Positions 26,695 to 35,560 of a DNA stretch of 44,188 nucleotides are shown piece after piece (within the stretch, counting starts at the first letter, position 1; the number at the start of each line of letters is the position of its first letter). Location: assembly GCF_001650195.1 (NCBI RefSeq), contig NZ_LXYR01000044.1, positions 1-44,188 of the forward strand, in the 5' to 3' direction. This DNA is from Phormidesmis priestleyi BC1401 (GTDB lineage: Bacteria; Cyanobacteriota; Cyanobacteriia; Leptolyngbyales; Leptolyngbyaceae). The position numbers and the translations under genes are program-made. The notes below the pieces were generated by a model that made no database searches, was not told where the DNA came from, and saw only the letters and a list, made by a program, of their open reading frames with translations.

Positions 26695-27644
26695 CCTCCA
26701 ATCAGAGAAGATAGCTCTTGCAATAGTTCTTTGACGCGCTCCCGCTTTTGCGGGTCTTCCCAAGCCTTAGATGCTCGAATACGTTCGTAGGCTCGATCGA
26801 GTAAGTCTTGCGGTAATCTCGGTTCTACAAGCGGGTTAGATGAATTAGCTCGAATCCGCTTACGAATCTCACTTAAGCTAAGACTTTGGTCTACAGCGTC
26901 TTGTAAAAGAGAAGATTGAAAAGTTTTATCTTTGACTCTAGAAATAATCTGCGCTTTAGTGTAAGCGAGTTCTCCCGATCTCACTAACTCTAAGAGGGGT
27001 GTGGGCAATTTGAATAGAGGTAAGCGATTGACGATGAATGATTCCCAAGTGAATCGCCCGATCTCAGAAAAGATCGACTCAATCTGATGAAATTGAGAGC
27101 TACCAATAATGTTATGGGTAATTTTTCCTCTAAATTCATTTTGCAGTCGATAGAGTAAAGTCACAACTTCATCAGTTGTCAAGTTGAGCCGTAATGCCAG
27201 TAATCTCAGAACCCCTTCTGTTTCCTCAATGGGATTAAGATCCGCTCGCTGAAGATTCTCCACGAGAGCTAAAGATAGAGCCTGTTCATCTGTCAGTTCA
27301 CGTACTGTTACAGGCACTTCAGTTAATCCGACAGCGATCGCTGCCCTCAACCGTCGTTCTCCAATGACTAATTTATAGTTTCCATTGTTTGAAGGACGAA
27401 CCACCAAATTCTCAAGAATTCCATGAGTCTTAATAGAGTAAGACAACTGTTCTAATTTCTGCGAATCAAAGTACTGCCGAGGCTGATGCGATGATACTTG
27501 AATTGCTGAAACTGGCACCATAATATAAGATAAATCATTTTGCATTAGCACAATGCTATTAGCATTGCATGTTCGTTGATCAACAATACTAACTTCAGGT
27601 TGGCGCTGTCTTTGATTAGCATGACGGTATGTCATAATTTCCAC
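26691..27644 (-). CDS. Orphan ParB-family protein, paralogue of parB
   Basis: The 317-residue protein follows the same order as the ParB at 19600: HQPRQYFDSQKLEQL, GERRLRAAIAVGL, ENLQRADLNPIEETEG, then IIGSSQ and FTWESFIVNRLPL, and a C-terminal AWEDPQKRERVKELL region. No ParA gene is adjacent. It converges with the integrase, the last four bases of the two genes overlapping. It may be a second partition protein from a merged plasmid, or a regulator. A 99-residue gene upstream would have been only about 20 bases away before the MITE inserted between them, so they may have been one operon. Confidence 0.88.
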   Translation of the reverse strand: MEIMTYRHANQRQRQPEVSIVDQRTCNANSIVLMQNDLSYIMVPVSAIQVSSHQPRQYFDSQKLEQLSYSIKTHGILENLVVRPSNNGNYKLVIGERRLRAAIAVGLTEVPVTVRELTDEQALSLALVENLQRADLNPIEETEGVLRLLALRLNLTTDEVVTLLYRLQNEFRGKITHNIIGSSQFHQIESIFSEIGRFTWESFIVNRLPLFKLPTPLLELVRSGELAYTKAQIISRVKDKTFQSSLLQDAVDQSLSLSEIRKRIRANSSNPLVEPRLPQDLLDRAYERIRASKAWEDPQKRERVKELLQELSSLIGG

Positions 27645-27662
27645 ATGGATCTAATTTCACAT

Positions 27663-27810
27663 GGTTAGGACCTAAGTACAGGACAAAAAATGGAAAACGG
27701 GAAGACGAACTCTGCTAAAACGTCAGTGCAGCAAAGGTTCCAGCCGTTTTAGCTAAAAGCTCTGATGGGAGGGCTTTTCAGGCTTTTTGTCCTGTACTTA
27801 GGGTTAGGAC
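27663..27810. mobile_element. 130-bp MITE with 9-bp target duplication
   Basis: The element 27672-27801 has perfect 18-bp terminal inverted repeats (CTAAGTACAGGACAAAAA and its complement). It is flanked by identical 9-bp repeats GGTTAGGAC (27663-27671 and 27802-27810). There is no coding capacity. A 9-bp duplication is compatible with IS4- or IS1-type transposition, but I cannot assign the parent element. It inserted exactly at the stop codon of the 27804-28103 gene and kept the stop intact. The long stem could also act as a transcription barrier. Confidence 0.85.
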
Positions 27811-28103
27811 TGGTGAATTTGCAAGTTCATCTGGCTTGCAATCGCCTCCACCACCCCTTTATTTTTCAGATCCCCAAGAGCCTTGTAAAAATCACCAATG
27901 CTTAATTCCCATCGATCGCAAAACCCAGCCACATCGATGGTTGGCGTAAGTTTACCAGGATAGTCGATTTGCAGTGCAAAGTAGAGGTAGTCGCGATCGC
28001 TCGTCAGTAGTTTTCTTGATCGAACTTGCAAAAGTTCATCGCGATCGAGAAAATAGCCTGCCTGGTGCGCTTTGGTCATTCTCACACAATCTCCACAAGC
28101 CAA
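27804..28103 (-). CDS. Small hypothetical protein, possible winged helix
   Basis: The 99-residue product is mostly helical. The segment ELSIGDFYKALGDLKNKGVVEAI looks like the recognition-helix region of a winged-helix protein, as in plasmid replication or regulatory proteins, but I do not recognise a named family. Its start overlaps the end of the upstream 106-residue gene by 22 bases. Its stop codon lies in the target duplication of the MITE, so the insertion just missed breaking it. The N-terminal MACGDC may not be translated; a later Met (MTKAHQ) is possible. Confidence 0.55.
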   Translation of the reverse strand: MACGDCVRMTKAHQAGYFLDRDELLQVRSRKLLTSDRDYLYFALQIDYPGKLTPTIDVAGFCDRWELSIGDFYKALGDLKNKGVVEAIASQMNLQIHQS

Positions 28104-28402
28104 ACTTCTTCGGAAAGACCTAACAGGTCAGCCGCCTCGAATGCGTCGCGTACCCAAAACTGAGCGTGATTCCATCGTTCGGCAAGTTCTCGCAGTTCGA
28201 AAATGTCACGACTCTCCCACACCCAGATGTCAAGGCGGTTACAGTACCAAGCACTCGGAAGGGTTGACAATCCTTTTAAGCAAGGTTGCAACTTTGCAGC
28301 TTGAGCAGGCAAGGCAGAGCTAAAGATGAAAGTTTGGCTCAAGTCGATCAAAGATTTAACCAAATCAATCGGAGTCGTCGGATTTAGCCTAAAGTCTGAC
28401 AC
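28082..28402 (-). CDS. Hypothetical protein
   Basis: The 106-residue product is not recognised. It is rich in Leu and Trp, with a central WYCNRLDIWVWESRDIFELRELAERWNHAQFW segment predicted to be helical. It lies between the HNH nuclease gene (25 bases upstream) and the 99-residue gene it overlaps, suggesting an operon of HNH, this gene, the 99-residue gene and the orphan ParB on the minus strand. Confidence 0.5.
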   Translation of the reverse strand: MSDFRLNPTTPIDLVKSLIDLSQTFIFSSALPAQAAKLQPCLKGLSTLPSAWYCNRLDIWVWESRDIFELRELAERWNHAQFWVRDAFEAADLLGLSEEVWLVEIV

Positions 28403-28426
28403 GCAGTTGTTTTCTCCCTTACTTCT

Positions 28427-28756
28427 TTACTCCCATACCCACTGCCGCCAAGCCGCTGGAATTATTCCATCCCGTAGAGCGGGGGCAATCAGGCCCTGAT
28501 GAGATTTGCAGGCTCTCAGCGCATGGCAGCGCCGACAGAGCGTCCGCAGATTTGAGTTTGCATTTGTCCCTCCATGCGAAAGCGCCATCACATGGTCAAT
28601 ATGTGCCTTTTGAAGCGGCAGCGAGTTCGCGGGTTGATCGCGGCAATAGGGTCCCTGACAGCGGCCCTGGTCTCGTAGCCAAATCTGCTGTCGGGTTTGT
28701 TGCCAAATTGCTCTGGGTTGTCGCCGTTTTCGCATGGTTGTTCCCTGTCTTGTCAT
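28427..28756 (-). CDS. HNH endonuclease
   Basis: The 109-residue protein is a compact HNH nuclease. Zinc-ligand cysteines lie in GRCQGPYC and LCRRCHALR, and the catalytic segment HIDHVMALSHGGTNANSNL contains the HxDH and Asn residues. It would bind a metal and nick or cut DNA. The frame also allows a start at 28735 (MRKRRQP), which gives a typical basic N-terminus. Small lone HNH genes are common on phages, plasmids and mobile introns. The gene is first in the minus-strand cluster that ends with the orphan ParB. Confidence 0.85.
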   Translation of the reverse strand: MTRQGTTMRKRRQPRAIWQQTRQQIWLRDQGRCQGPYCRDQPANSLPLQKAHIDHVMALSHGGTNANSNLRTLCRRCHALRACKSHQGLIAPALRDGIIPAAWRQWVWE

Positions 28757-28851
28757 ACCTTACCTGACCACACCCCAACTATCCTTGCCATACCGGAACC
28801 CGACGTGCCCCTACTTGTCTTGCTACGTCTAGCCAGTCCAGACCGTGTGGA

Positions 28852-28877
28852 TGTCTGACACTAGGAAGTGTCAGACA
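28852..28877. repeat. Perfect 11-4-11 palindrome
   Basis: TGTCTGACACT and AGTGTCAGACA flank AGGA. It overlaps the last codons and stop of the interrupted 28861-29490 gene and is about 96 bases upstream of the HNH gene. No T-run follows in either direction, so an operator or protein-binding site is as likely as a terminator. Confidence 0.7.
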
Positions 28878-29490
28878 CAATGAAAGACTTTACGTCAAAG
28901 CGCCCAAACCCGATCGCGCGTCCATCCCCCAGTCCTACAAATTGTCCGGCCGTTAGGCATAGGGCTTCCATCTCAGCCCTGGAAAGCACTGTTTTATCCC
29001 AATGAATTGTAAATTGGCAGAGCCAGCCTGGAGCAGCAGCAACCCGATAACGGATGTTTCGTCACCCGGTTGAAGGGTTCCGAACGCCCTCAACGTAAAT
29101 GTAGACGGGGGGTAATGACTCAATGGCTTTTCCCCGGTCGATCAGCTCTGGATTCTTTGGGACAAAGCGATCAGCAATCAGAATAATCTCTTCTTGAATT
29201 TGTAGGGTTGCCGAGACTGCAGTTTGTAGTGATTTACCCCGTTTGATAAATGGGGCAGCAGATCGAATACAACTGAAGACGTAGGTGTTGTAAATAAGCA
29301 GTTGCCGATCGCTGGTCATTAGAACCGTCTTGCGCCACTCTCCTGGATTGTGACCGGCTACTCCTTCTGTTTCCTGCTTTTGGAGAGGAATTGCATCTAT
29401 GCCAAAGTGGTGCCATAAAAGTGGGCGGGTTCCTTGCAAGGCAACTTGAGCCGTGAGTAGATTGCCAATTATGGGAGCTGATGGTGTCAT
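28861..29490 (-). pseudogene. Conserved hypothetical protein with one in-frame TGA
   Basis: Translation from the ATG at 29490 gives 142 residues to a TGA at 29062-29064. The same frame then stays open for 66 more codons (RNIRYRVAAAPGW, WDKTVLSRAEMEALCL, VGLGDGRAIGFGRFDV) to a TAG at 28861. The part after the TGA looks conserved and belongs to the same protein as the N-terminal LQGTRPLLWHHFGIDAIPL segment; I recall this combined pattern from plasmid and prophage proteins of unknown function. The Gly-rich GDGRAIGFGRF end resembles the loop of RAMP-type RNA-binding folds, a weak similarity only. A recent nonsense mutation is the simplest reading. Confidence 0.7.
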
Positions 29491-29585
29491 GGGCTAGGCA
29501 TCCAAGAACAATCGTATTGCTTGAACACCATTAGACGGCTACCCCTAGTAGCAAAGCAAGGAAATCGTGTCAGATTGACATAGGT

Positions 29586-29870
29586 TCAGTCTTCCGATTC
29601 TTCTGAGCGCTGCCATTGTTCAAGAAGGGGCTGCATCCGGTCGGCATTGGTTAATAAGAAATCTGCCACTGCCAAAATGCGCTGGTATGCAATTCCTGGG
29701 ATGCGACGACTAGTACGCCCAACCAACCAGTGGCTCGCACTTGATCTCGATACTCCACAGATTGCCGCGATCGCCGCCGCATCCATTCCCCAGCGAAAAC
29801 TAAAGGTCTCAGGAGATAAAAGCATCCTGTTGTGCAATTCGAGCACGCGCTGTCGGTTGAGGCTAGTCAT
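29586..29870 (-). CDS. Small helix-turn-helix protein
   Basis: The 94-residue product has a helix-turn-helix centre: MDAAAIAAICGVSRSSASHWLVGRTSRRIPG (about residues 29-59) places GVSRSSASHW where XRE-type turns and recognition helices lie. A helical tail follows. It is probably a DNA-binding regulator. Its start overlaps the stop of the 102-residue gene upstream by four bases, so the two are co-translated. The downstream neighbour is the interrupted gene at 28861-29490. Confidence 0.7.
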   Translation of the reverse strand: MTSLNRQRVLELHNRMLLSPETFSFRWGMDAAAIAAICGVSRSSASHWLVGRTSRRIPGIAYQRILAVADFLLTNADRMQPLLEQWQRSEESED

Positions 29871-30175
29871 GATATATAGCCTTCTGACTGGTTAGGCAAT
29901 CGCCCCATTGGTTCCAAATCCGCTTCAAATGCGAAGTCGTGACAGCAAAAGCTGCGGGAAGGACTCTGCTCGTCAAGCAAAATTAAGTAGTGTAGCCCAG
30001 TCACCTGGTGGGTCGCTTCATGGCTGTAAACCACGCCAATCACATGACCGAAATCTGGCTCAACGTTCATTCGCCAACAAACGGTTTCTCCGAGTCGAAA
30101 TTTTGGTTGAGGCACAAGCGATGGAATTTTTTCGGGCAGAACGATCGGCGGGAGTGGCGGCAGAGAATTTGGCAT
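29867..30175 (-). CDS. Hypothetical protein
   Basis: The 102-residue product has a Pro-rich start (PPLPPIVLPEKIPSLVPQP) and a beta-rich centre (FRLGETVCWRMNV, FGHVIGVVYSHEA, GLHYLILLDEQ) like small SH3- or Tudor-type barrels. No named family is recognised. It is coupled to the downstream HTH gene (ATGA overlap) and divergent from the CopG-like gene at 30272, with 96 bases between them for both promoters. Confidence 0.6.
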   Translation of the reverse strand: MPNSLPPLPPIVLPEKIPSLVPQPKFRLGETVCWRMNVEPDFGHVIGVVYSHEATHQVTGLHYLILLDEQSPSRSFCCHDFAFEADLEPMGRLPNQSEGYIS

Positions 30176-30271
30176 GGTGCAAAGTTCAGCAGATAGAAGT
30201 TAAGACAAAATAGAACATTTTGATGTGAACTAGCATATTATAGATGCTAACTAGACGGTTTTTTAAAGAAG

Positions 30272-30505
30272 ATGCAGCGAACTGGCTATCATTGCTTGCA
30301 TTCCAGCAACAATGATCTAGATGTGGCAAAAGATGTCAAGCGAATTACTGTAACGCTGCCAGCTCGAATCTTTGAGGATTTGGAGCAATGGGCTGAGTGG
30401 GAGTCTCGACCACCAGCTAACCTGGCAGCGTTTTTGATTGAGTTAAGTGTCAGAGCAAAATTTCCAGACAAGTACCCGCCCCCTCAAACAGGGCAACAGT
30501 CCTGA
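30272..30505 (+). CDS. Ribbon-helix-helix (CopG-like) protein
   Basis: The 77-residue protein contains a ribbon-helix-helix core, VKRITVTLPARIFEDLEQWAEWESRPPANLAAFLIELSV (about residues 22-60). The ITVTLP strand would insert in the DNA major groove. Such small proteins regulate plasmid copy number or act as antitoxins. No toxin gene lies next to it. It precedes an HTH gene and the replication gene in the same direction, which favours a copy-control role. Confidence 0.75.
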   Translation: MQRTGYHCLHSSNNDLDVAKDVKRITVTLPARIFEDLEQWAEWESRPPANLAAFLIELSVRAKFPDKYPPPQTGQQS

Positions 30506-30614
30506 CTTTGCCTCGATAGATTTTTAGTTACAAAAGTTTTTGTGCTGATCTTTTGATCGTGAAGTAGGATCTGGAGCAACCATACTACAGCAAGTGAACT
30601 TGCGAGTGATAGCT

Positions 30615-30830
30615 ATGTGGACTGGGGAATCGCTTCGGAACAGACGCTTAGAACTTGGGGTCACTCAACGGCGATTGGCAATCGCTCTAGACGTGACGGA
30701 GACGACCGTGAGGAATTGGGAGTCTAGCAAACACATTCCAAGCCTTACGCCTCGGCAGACCCAAACCATGTGCCGAATTCTGCAACTCTCACTCGATGAG
30801 TTTGCAGAATTCGAGCATTTGGCAAGCTAA
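30615..30830 (+). CDS. XRE-type helix-turn-helix regulator
   Basis: The 71-residue product is a single HTH_3 domain: LRNRRLELGVTQRRLAIALDVTETTVRNWESSKHIPSLTP, with the TQRRLAIALDVTETTVRNWE helix-turn-helix. The ATG at 30615 is preferred; a GTG at 30594 would add seven residues outside the domain. It lies 551 bases upstream of the replication gene and may control it. Confidence 0.8.
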   Translation: MWTGESLRNRRLELGVTQRRLAIALDVTETTVRNWESSKHIPSLTPRQTQTMCRILQLSLDEFAEFEHLAS

Positions 30831-31381
30831 GTTGAGGTTTTGAGATTTTCTCCACCAACCAGCGAGAGTTGATAGAGTAAGTTGACCTAAATCAGATGCC
30901 AAACCTTGATAAACCTTACTGAACCCGGTGCATCTGATGCTAAAAAGGCTTTCCTACTTGTAATGAAAGAGGTGCGTCCTATGTTCTAGATAGTCTAGAA
31001 GCCAAAAACCCCAACTGGAAGAACAGTAAGGGGTTCAGGGCTTGTTATTCAATTGATTGGATGGAGCGTGGTAACGCTAACTAATGCTTTGGCGGGCTGA
31101 CGTTAGGTTACTGAGCTTTGCTATGGCAATTGTAGTGCCAATTTGTCGAGAGATGCAACACTCTTAACAAATTGCACAGTTTTTGCGCGGCTCTCTATCC
31201 CTTCAAACTTCCGCAGAGAGCAGTTTTCAGAGTTTTCTGCCTTCACGCTTTCTGCTCGCCGTTTGTTAACGCGGCAGAGAAATTACACCAACTCTCTCCG
31301 ACTCGGTGGTACTTCCCACTGCTTCCGGTCAGTCTTGTCGTTTTTCTCTGTCTCTTTACCCCCTACGGGACAGAGCTATTC
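30831..31381. other. Repeat-rich region upstream of the replication gene (origin candidate)
   Basis: No gene is supported in these 551 bases. They contain a 9-bp inverted repeat (ATCAGATGC 30891-30899, GCATCTGAT 30930-30938) enclosing two tandem AAACCTT words 10 bases apart (30901, 30911). There is also a 17-bp palindrome TTCTAGA-TAG-TCTAGAA (30984-31000) and an AACCCC/GGGGTT stem (31007-31012/31030-31035). Such clustering directly before a replication gene is typical of plasmid origins and copy-control RNA regions, but no iteron array is present. Confidence 0.4.
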
Positions 31382-34300
31382 ATGCTGACACCGCAACACC
31401 TACAAGAATTCCAAGCCAGTGCGATCGCCCCCTCGCTAGCAGACCTCAACTTTCACTCCACTGACGACAACTGGTTCATTCGGCAGTGGATTAACTGGAA
31501 GTCCGAACAGAAATGGAAACAGTGCCCCTTCTCGTCTGGCTGGTACTGCCACACCCTCGACCCACAGACCGGAGAACCCCGTAACTGGGGTCCATTCAAG
31601 CCGGACGACCCGTTAATTGACACGAATAAAGGCAAACCTCGAAAGTACGAACATCCCGCTGGCTACGAAACTCTATCCATTCTTCTGGATGTTGATCGCA
31701 CCACCTGGGAGGCGATCGCCCGTCGCTACCGCGTTCCCATCACTTCCCTAATGCTGCGACTGCGGGATCGTAACCCTTATCCGCACTTCTGGGAATGGGT
31801 CTGGACGTACAACCTCCCGATCATCATTTGTGAAGGTGCGAAAAAAGCTGCTGCGTTGCTGAGTGCTGGCTATGTGGCGATCGCGCTGCCTGGAGTTTGG
31901 AATGGACGCAAGAAACGTCAAGGAAATCAGCCAGAGCGTCTTATTCCTGACCTACAGCACTTTGCCACTTTGGGTCGGGAGATTTACTTCTGCTTCGACC
32001 ACGACCCCAACCTCAAAACTCGTCAGCACGTCAGCAACGCCCTTGTTCGCACGGGCAAGCTATTCGAGCAGGCAGATTGCACCGTCAAAGTCATCCGACT
32101 ACCCGGACCTGAAAAGGGTGTGGATGACTTCATCGTTGCCAGAGGCGCAGAATCGTTTGACCAGCTCTACCTAGATGCCGCTTCGCTGCAATCCTACGAG
32201 CGTCATCGGCAGCATTGGCTTATGGGGCATACCCTGACCTATCCGATCGCCATCGATCTTGACCAGCAGTATTTACTACAATCTCCCCGATCGTCTCCCA
32301 GTCAGCTCACCCAACCGCTGCCAGATTCGGGTGTGATTGCCGTGCTTTCAGATATGGGCACGGGCAAGACCGAATTACTCAAGCAAATTAAACAGAGCCA
32401 TCCCCATGCCCGCATTCTCAACCTTGGACATCGGATTGCCCTACTGCGAAACCTGGCAACTCGTATTGGCACTGCGATCTATTCTGACCACGGCTGGAAT
32501 ATGTGGCGTGAGCAGTGGCTGTCGCTTACCGCTGATTCTCTCCACAAACTCAAGACGGAAGGCAATACCTATGACTTTATTTTTCTGGATGAATGCGAAC
32601 AGTTCATTCAGCACCTGCTGTGTTCTTCAACCTGCAAAGAGCATCGCCATTCTATTCTGCAATCCCTCAAACACTTTATCTATTCCGCCAAGTGCGTGGT
32701 GCTGAGCGACGCGCACTTATCCGATGTCTCACTGAAATTCATTTTGGCGATGCGACCCGATCCCACCGAGTTGCCGTTTGTGATTCGCAACCGCTACCAG
32801 AATGGCGATCGCCGCGTCTTCTGGTATGAAGGCAACGATCGCTCTGGCATCGTGCGCCAAATTAAAGCCTCGCTGTTTTTGGGCGATCGCGTCGTAGTTG
32901 CCTGCGATGGATTGGAGTTCTCCAAAGACCTCTATGAAACCCTGCAAACCCTGTTTCCAGAGAAACGGATTATCTGCATCAACTCAGAAAACTCAAACGA
33001 GCCAGGGATGCGATCGCTGATTGAGAACGTCAATGCTCCCGGAAAGCTCGATGGCATTGACTGCCTGATCTACTCGCCCTCAGTTAACACTGGCGTGAGC
33101 ATCGACACCCCTCACTTCGACAAAGTGTTTGGGGTTTTTGTCGGGGGTTCGCTAGCTGGAACGGACTGCATTCAGGCACTCAACCGCTACCGCCCCAAAG
33201 TGAACTGGCATGTCTGGGTCGGTTCTAATCCGATCGGGGGATACCGCCCCACTAGTGCGGAGCGAATCAAACGCAACAAACTTCAGGAAAATGACCTGTG
33301 CGGCTTTTTACTCAAGATTATTCCCGGCAGTGGGGAGAAGACGATCGCCGATGAGTTTGCTTGGAATGCGTGGGCAGCGGTTCAAGCCCGCCGCAATGAT
33401 TCTCTCAACAACCTGCGGGGCGATGTGCGCTATTTGATTGAAGCCCAGGGGCATTACCTGATTCCGTTGGGTGAAGAAACTGATTGGGAAACGAAGGAGG
33501 AGTTGAAGGCGGCTCGCGAGGTCAACCAGCAGACTCGCAGCCGGGGTATTTGCAGTGCTGAAAAGATTTCTCCGTCTGAAGCCCGACGGTTGGAATCGAA
33601 GGAACGTCCCACGCAGGATGACTGGTACAAGCTAGAGCGGCACCGCATTGAAACTTCTTGGGGCAGAGTAGTGGACACAGATCTAATTGACCTCGACAAA
33701 CGCGGACGCACGATTCGCCAGTTCACGCTGCTCGAAGCACTGCTCGAAGCGCCATCTGAAGTAGACAATATCAGCGGCAAACGTATTCTCTTTCCGCCAG
33801 CACTTGTAACAGCCAAAGACCTGGGTGAACGAGAGAAGTTTCACCCCTTGGACTGGCGCAACGATTCGGTGGCTTGGGCACTGCGTCGGGAGTTAGGACT
33901 GCACCGCTTCGTTGACCCGGAGCGAGAGTTTCGCAATGATGATCGCGATTTGTTGGAGCTGGAGAAGCAAGCCCAACGGAACGTGCTGATCATCAAAGAC
34001 TTTCTTGGCACTACCATTCGCCGCAATGCTACTCCGATCCAGATCTTACAGCAGTTGTTGGATCAGATCGGACTGCGACTGGTGTGCGACAGGCGTGAAG
34101 GTGCGCGCGGCGAACAGGTGCGCGTGTATCGCCTCGGTCTGGAGCAATGGACAGTTGCCCAGGAGGTTCTCGCATACCGTCGATCTAAGCATCAGACTCA
34201 AGCCCAGCCAGAGGTGGAAGCTGTTTCTACTGTGGTAGTCACAGGGGGCGATTTTGATCAGAATATAAATAAAGGGGGGGCAGTGACTACCGAGAGCCGG

Positions 34301-34621
34301 GAGCAAGGTTTGACCCCTGAAGCGTTGGCGGATGGGTTGGCATTTTTGTCTCAGGCACTGGCGGCAGGGAAGCGAGAACGGGTGCAATCGCTCTGGAAGA
34401 CTTGGAATTCATTGGAGCGTTCTGCTTTGCTAGTATCTATGCCTAATACGGTGCGACAGCGATTAACCAAATGCTTGGGCATTGTGCCAGGGGCGATCGT
34501 TCGGTGGTGGGGCAAAGCTGGAGAATGGGTCGTGGATTTTGTAGAAGCGGAGTCCGTTCGGTTATTGCGGAGTGGAGTCTCTAACCAAATCTGGTTAGCG
34601 GAACTGGCGGACTTGTGTTGA
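31382..34621 (+). CDS. CyRepA1-like plasmid replication protein (primase/helicase)
   Basis: The product has about 1079 residues from the ATG at 31382. The frame is open upstream to 31172, but the extra 70 residues look non-coding. The N-terminal third is a DUF3854/TOPRIM-type primase region (WTYNLPIIICEGAKKAAALLSAGY, then GREIYFCFDHDPN). A helicase follows: P-loop LSDMGTGKTELLKQI (about residues 320-334) and Walker B FIFLDECEQF (about 397-406). A segment with DCLIYSPSVNTGVSID is similar to motif V-type origin-binding helicases. The C-terminus is basic. This layout matches the large replication proteins of cyanobacterial plasmids. It marks the window as plasmid. Confidence 0.85.
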   Translation: MLTPQHLQEFQASAIAPSLADLNFHSTDDNWFIRQWINWKSEQKWKQCPFSSGWYCHTLDPQTGEPRNWGPFKPDDPLIDTNKGKPRKYEHPAGYETLSILLDVDRTTWEAIARRYRVPITSLMLRLRDRNPYPHFWEWVWTYNLPIIICEGAKKAAALLSAGYVAIALPGVWNGRKKRQGNQPERLIPDLQHFATLGREIYFCFDHDPNLKTRQHVSNALVRTGKLFEQADCTVKVIRLPGPEKGVDDFIVARGAESFDQLYLDAASLQSYERHRQHWLMGHTLTYPIAIDLDQQYLLQSPRSSPSQLTQPLPDSGVIAVLSDMGTGKTELLKQIKQSHPHARILNLGHRIALLRNLATRIGTAIYSDHGWNMWREQWLSLTADSLHKLKTEGNTYDFIFLDECEQFIQHLLCSSTCKEHRHSILQSLKHFIYSAKCVVLSDAHLSDVSLKFILAMRPDPTELPFVIRNRYQNGDRRVFWYEGNDRSGIVRQIKASLFLGDRVVVACDGLEFSKDLYETLQTLFPEKRIICINSENSNEPGMRSLIENVNAPGKLDGIDCLIYSPSVNTGVSIDTPHFDKVFGVFVGGSLAGTDCIQALNRYRPKVNWHVWVGSNPIGGYRPTSAERIKRNKLQENDLCGFLLKIIPGSGEKTIADEFAWNAWAAVQARRNDSLNNLRGDVRYLIEAQGHYLIPLGEETDWETKEELKAAREVNQQTRSRGICSAEKISPSEARRLESKERPTQDDWYKLERHRIETSWGRVVDTDLIDLDKRGRTIRQFTLLEALLEAPSEVDNISGKRILFPPALVTAKDLGEREKFHPLDWRNDSVAWALRRELGLHRFVDPEREFRNDDRDLLELEKQAQRNVLIIKDFLGTTIRRNATPIQILQQLLDQIGLRLVCDRREGARGEQVRVYRLGLEQWTVAQEVLAYRRSKHQTQAQPEVEAVSTVVVTGGDFDQNINKGGAVTTESREQGLTPEALADGLAFLSQALAAGKRERVQSLWKTWNSLERSALLVSMPNTVRQRLTKCLGIVPGAIVRWWGKAGEWVVDFVEAESVRLLRSGVSNQIWLAELADLC

Positions 34622-34928
34622 CGGTGGGCTGTTAATTTGAACGGATAGTCTTTCAAGAAGACTCCTTTCTAGCCCTCGGTTCGACTCTGCTTCCTATGCC
34701 GTGGATGTCAAGATGACACAACTTGTTGGACTTCCAGAGAAACAAGGCGTTCAATGAGAATTGGTCTCCTGTGATCGAGATTAACTGCACTGGAAAGGCT
34801 GTGGAAGAAAAGCTTTATGGATTTCGATAGTTCGTAATTTCAAACCTGGAAGTCAGCAATGGGTTTCTAGACGTGCGTCTTGGGTCTGCCGGTTCTAAGG
34901 TCGCGGAATTTCAATTAACCGCTGGTTG
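34622..34928. other. Intergenic stretch, nothing seen
   Basis: The 307 bases after the replication gene hold no open frame with protein-like features, no clear hairpin with a T-run and no repeat that I could detect. Confidence 0.5.
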
Positions 34929-35219
34929 ATGGAGCATGAGTGGCTGTCCTTCGATCTAGCGATGAAGGTGCAGACTTGGCTGGTAGATGGAATTCATGCC
35001 GAACAAAAACTGTCGTGTCAGGTGCATTTGAAAGTGATTAAAGCCTGCATTACCTCGAAGGATTTTCCCCCACATCCAGGTTTAGAGTACGTTCAGGATT
35101 TGAGAGCGCTGTATGCTGAAGGGCGATATGAAGCCATGCTGATTCAGCTTTATCAACTTGATATATCTGTAGCCACTTTGGTTAGGACAGGGTGCAGGGG
35201 CGGAACTTTTGAACAGTAG
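34929..35219 (+). CDS. Hypothetical protein
   Basis: The product has about 96 residues from the ATG at 34929; a TTG at 34926 is also possible. It looks soluble and helical (LSFDLAMKVQTWLVDGI, LKVIKACITSKDFPPHPGLEYVQDLRALYAEGRYEAMLIQLYQL). No family is recognised. It stands alone between the replication gene and the small-gene cluster. Confidence 0.5.
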   Translation: MEHEWLSFDLAMKVQTWLVDGIHAEQKLSCQVHLKVIKACITSKDFPPHPGLEYVQDLRALYAEGRYEAMLIQLYQLDISVATLVRTGCRGGTFEQ

Positions 35220-35560
35220 TGGCTCCCCCAATCCTCAATCAAACCCATGTCCTAAGCTATCTGGCTACAGCTATACATCGGTCACAGTTGCCGAGAATGA
35301 GACTGTCCATGACACTCTCTTTGTGCTGGAAGAGTGGTGAATCCCAAAGTTAGCTTTAGTAACTTTCACGATCAACGAGGACAGATTGCTCAGATGTGCC
35401 GTGAACGATCGATTCGATTGGGGGTGGAAACAATGTATCCCTCCCCCTCGACTCGACTTCATCCACAACTGCCCCCGCGTCCATCCCCTTGAGCCAAGAC
35501 TATCACCTGCACAATCACCAGACCCTGACTGCGGTAACCTTGGAATCGAGCTAACTCCTC
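35220..35560. other. Intergenic stretch, no gene supported
   Basis: Overlapping open frames here (35271-35468 minus, 35386-35634 plus) show no protein-like pattern; the second runs into the start of the next gene in another frame. A C-rich tract (CCCCCTCGACTCGACTTC, from about 35441) has no palindromic partner. Confidence 0.45.

Noticed and set aside
31172-31381. 70-codon upstream extension of the replication gene, with a hydrophobic segment
   Set aside because: Codon use and composition look non-coding and homologous replication proteins start near the MLTPQHLQEF segment.
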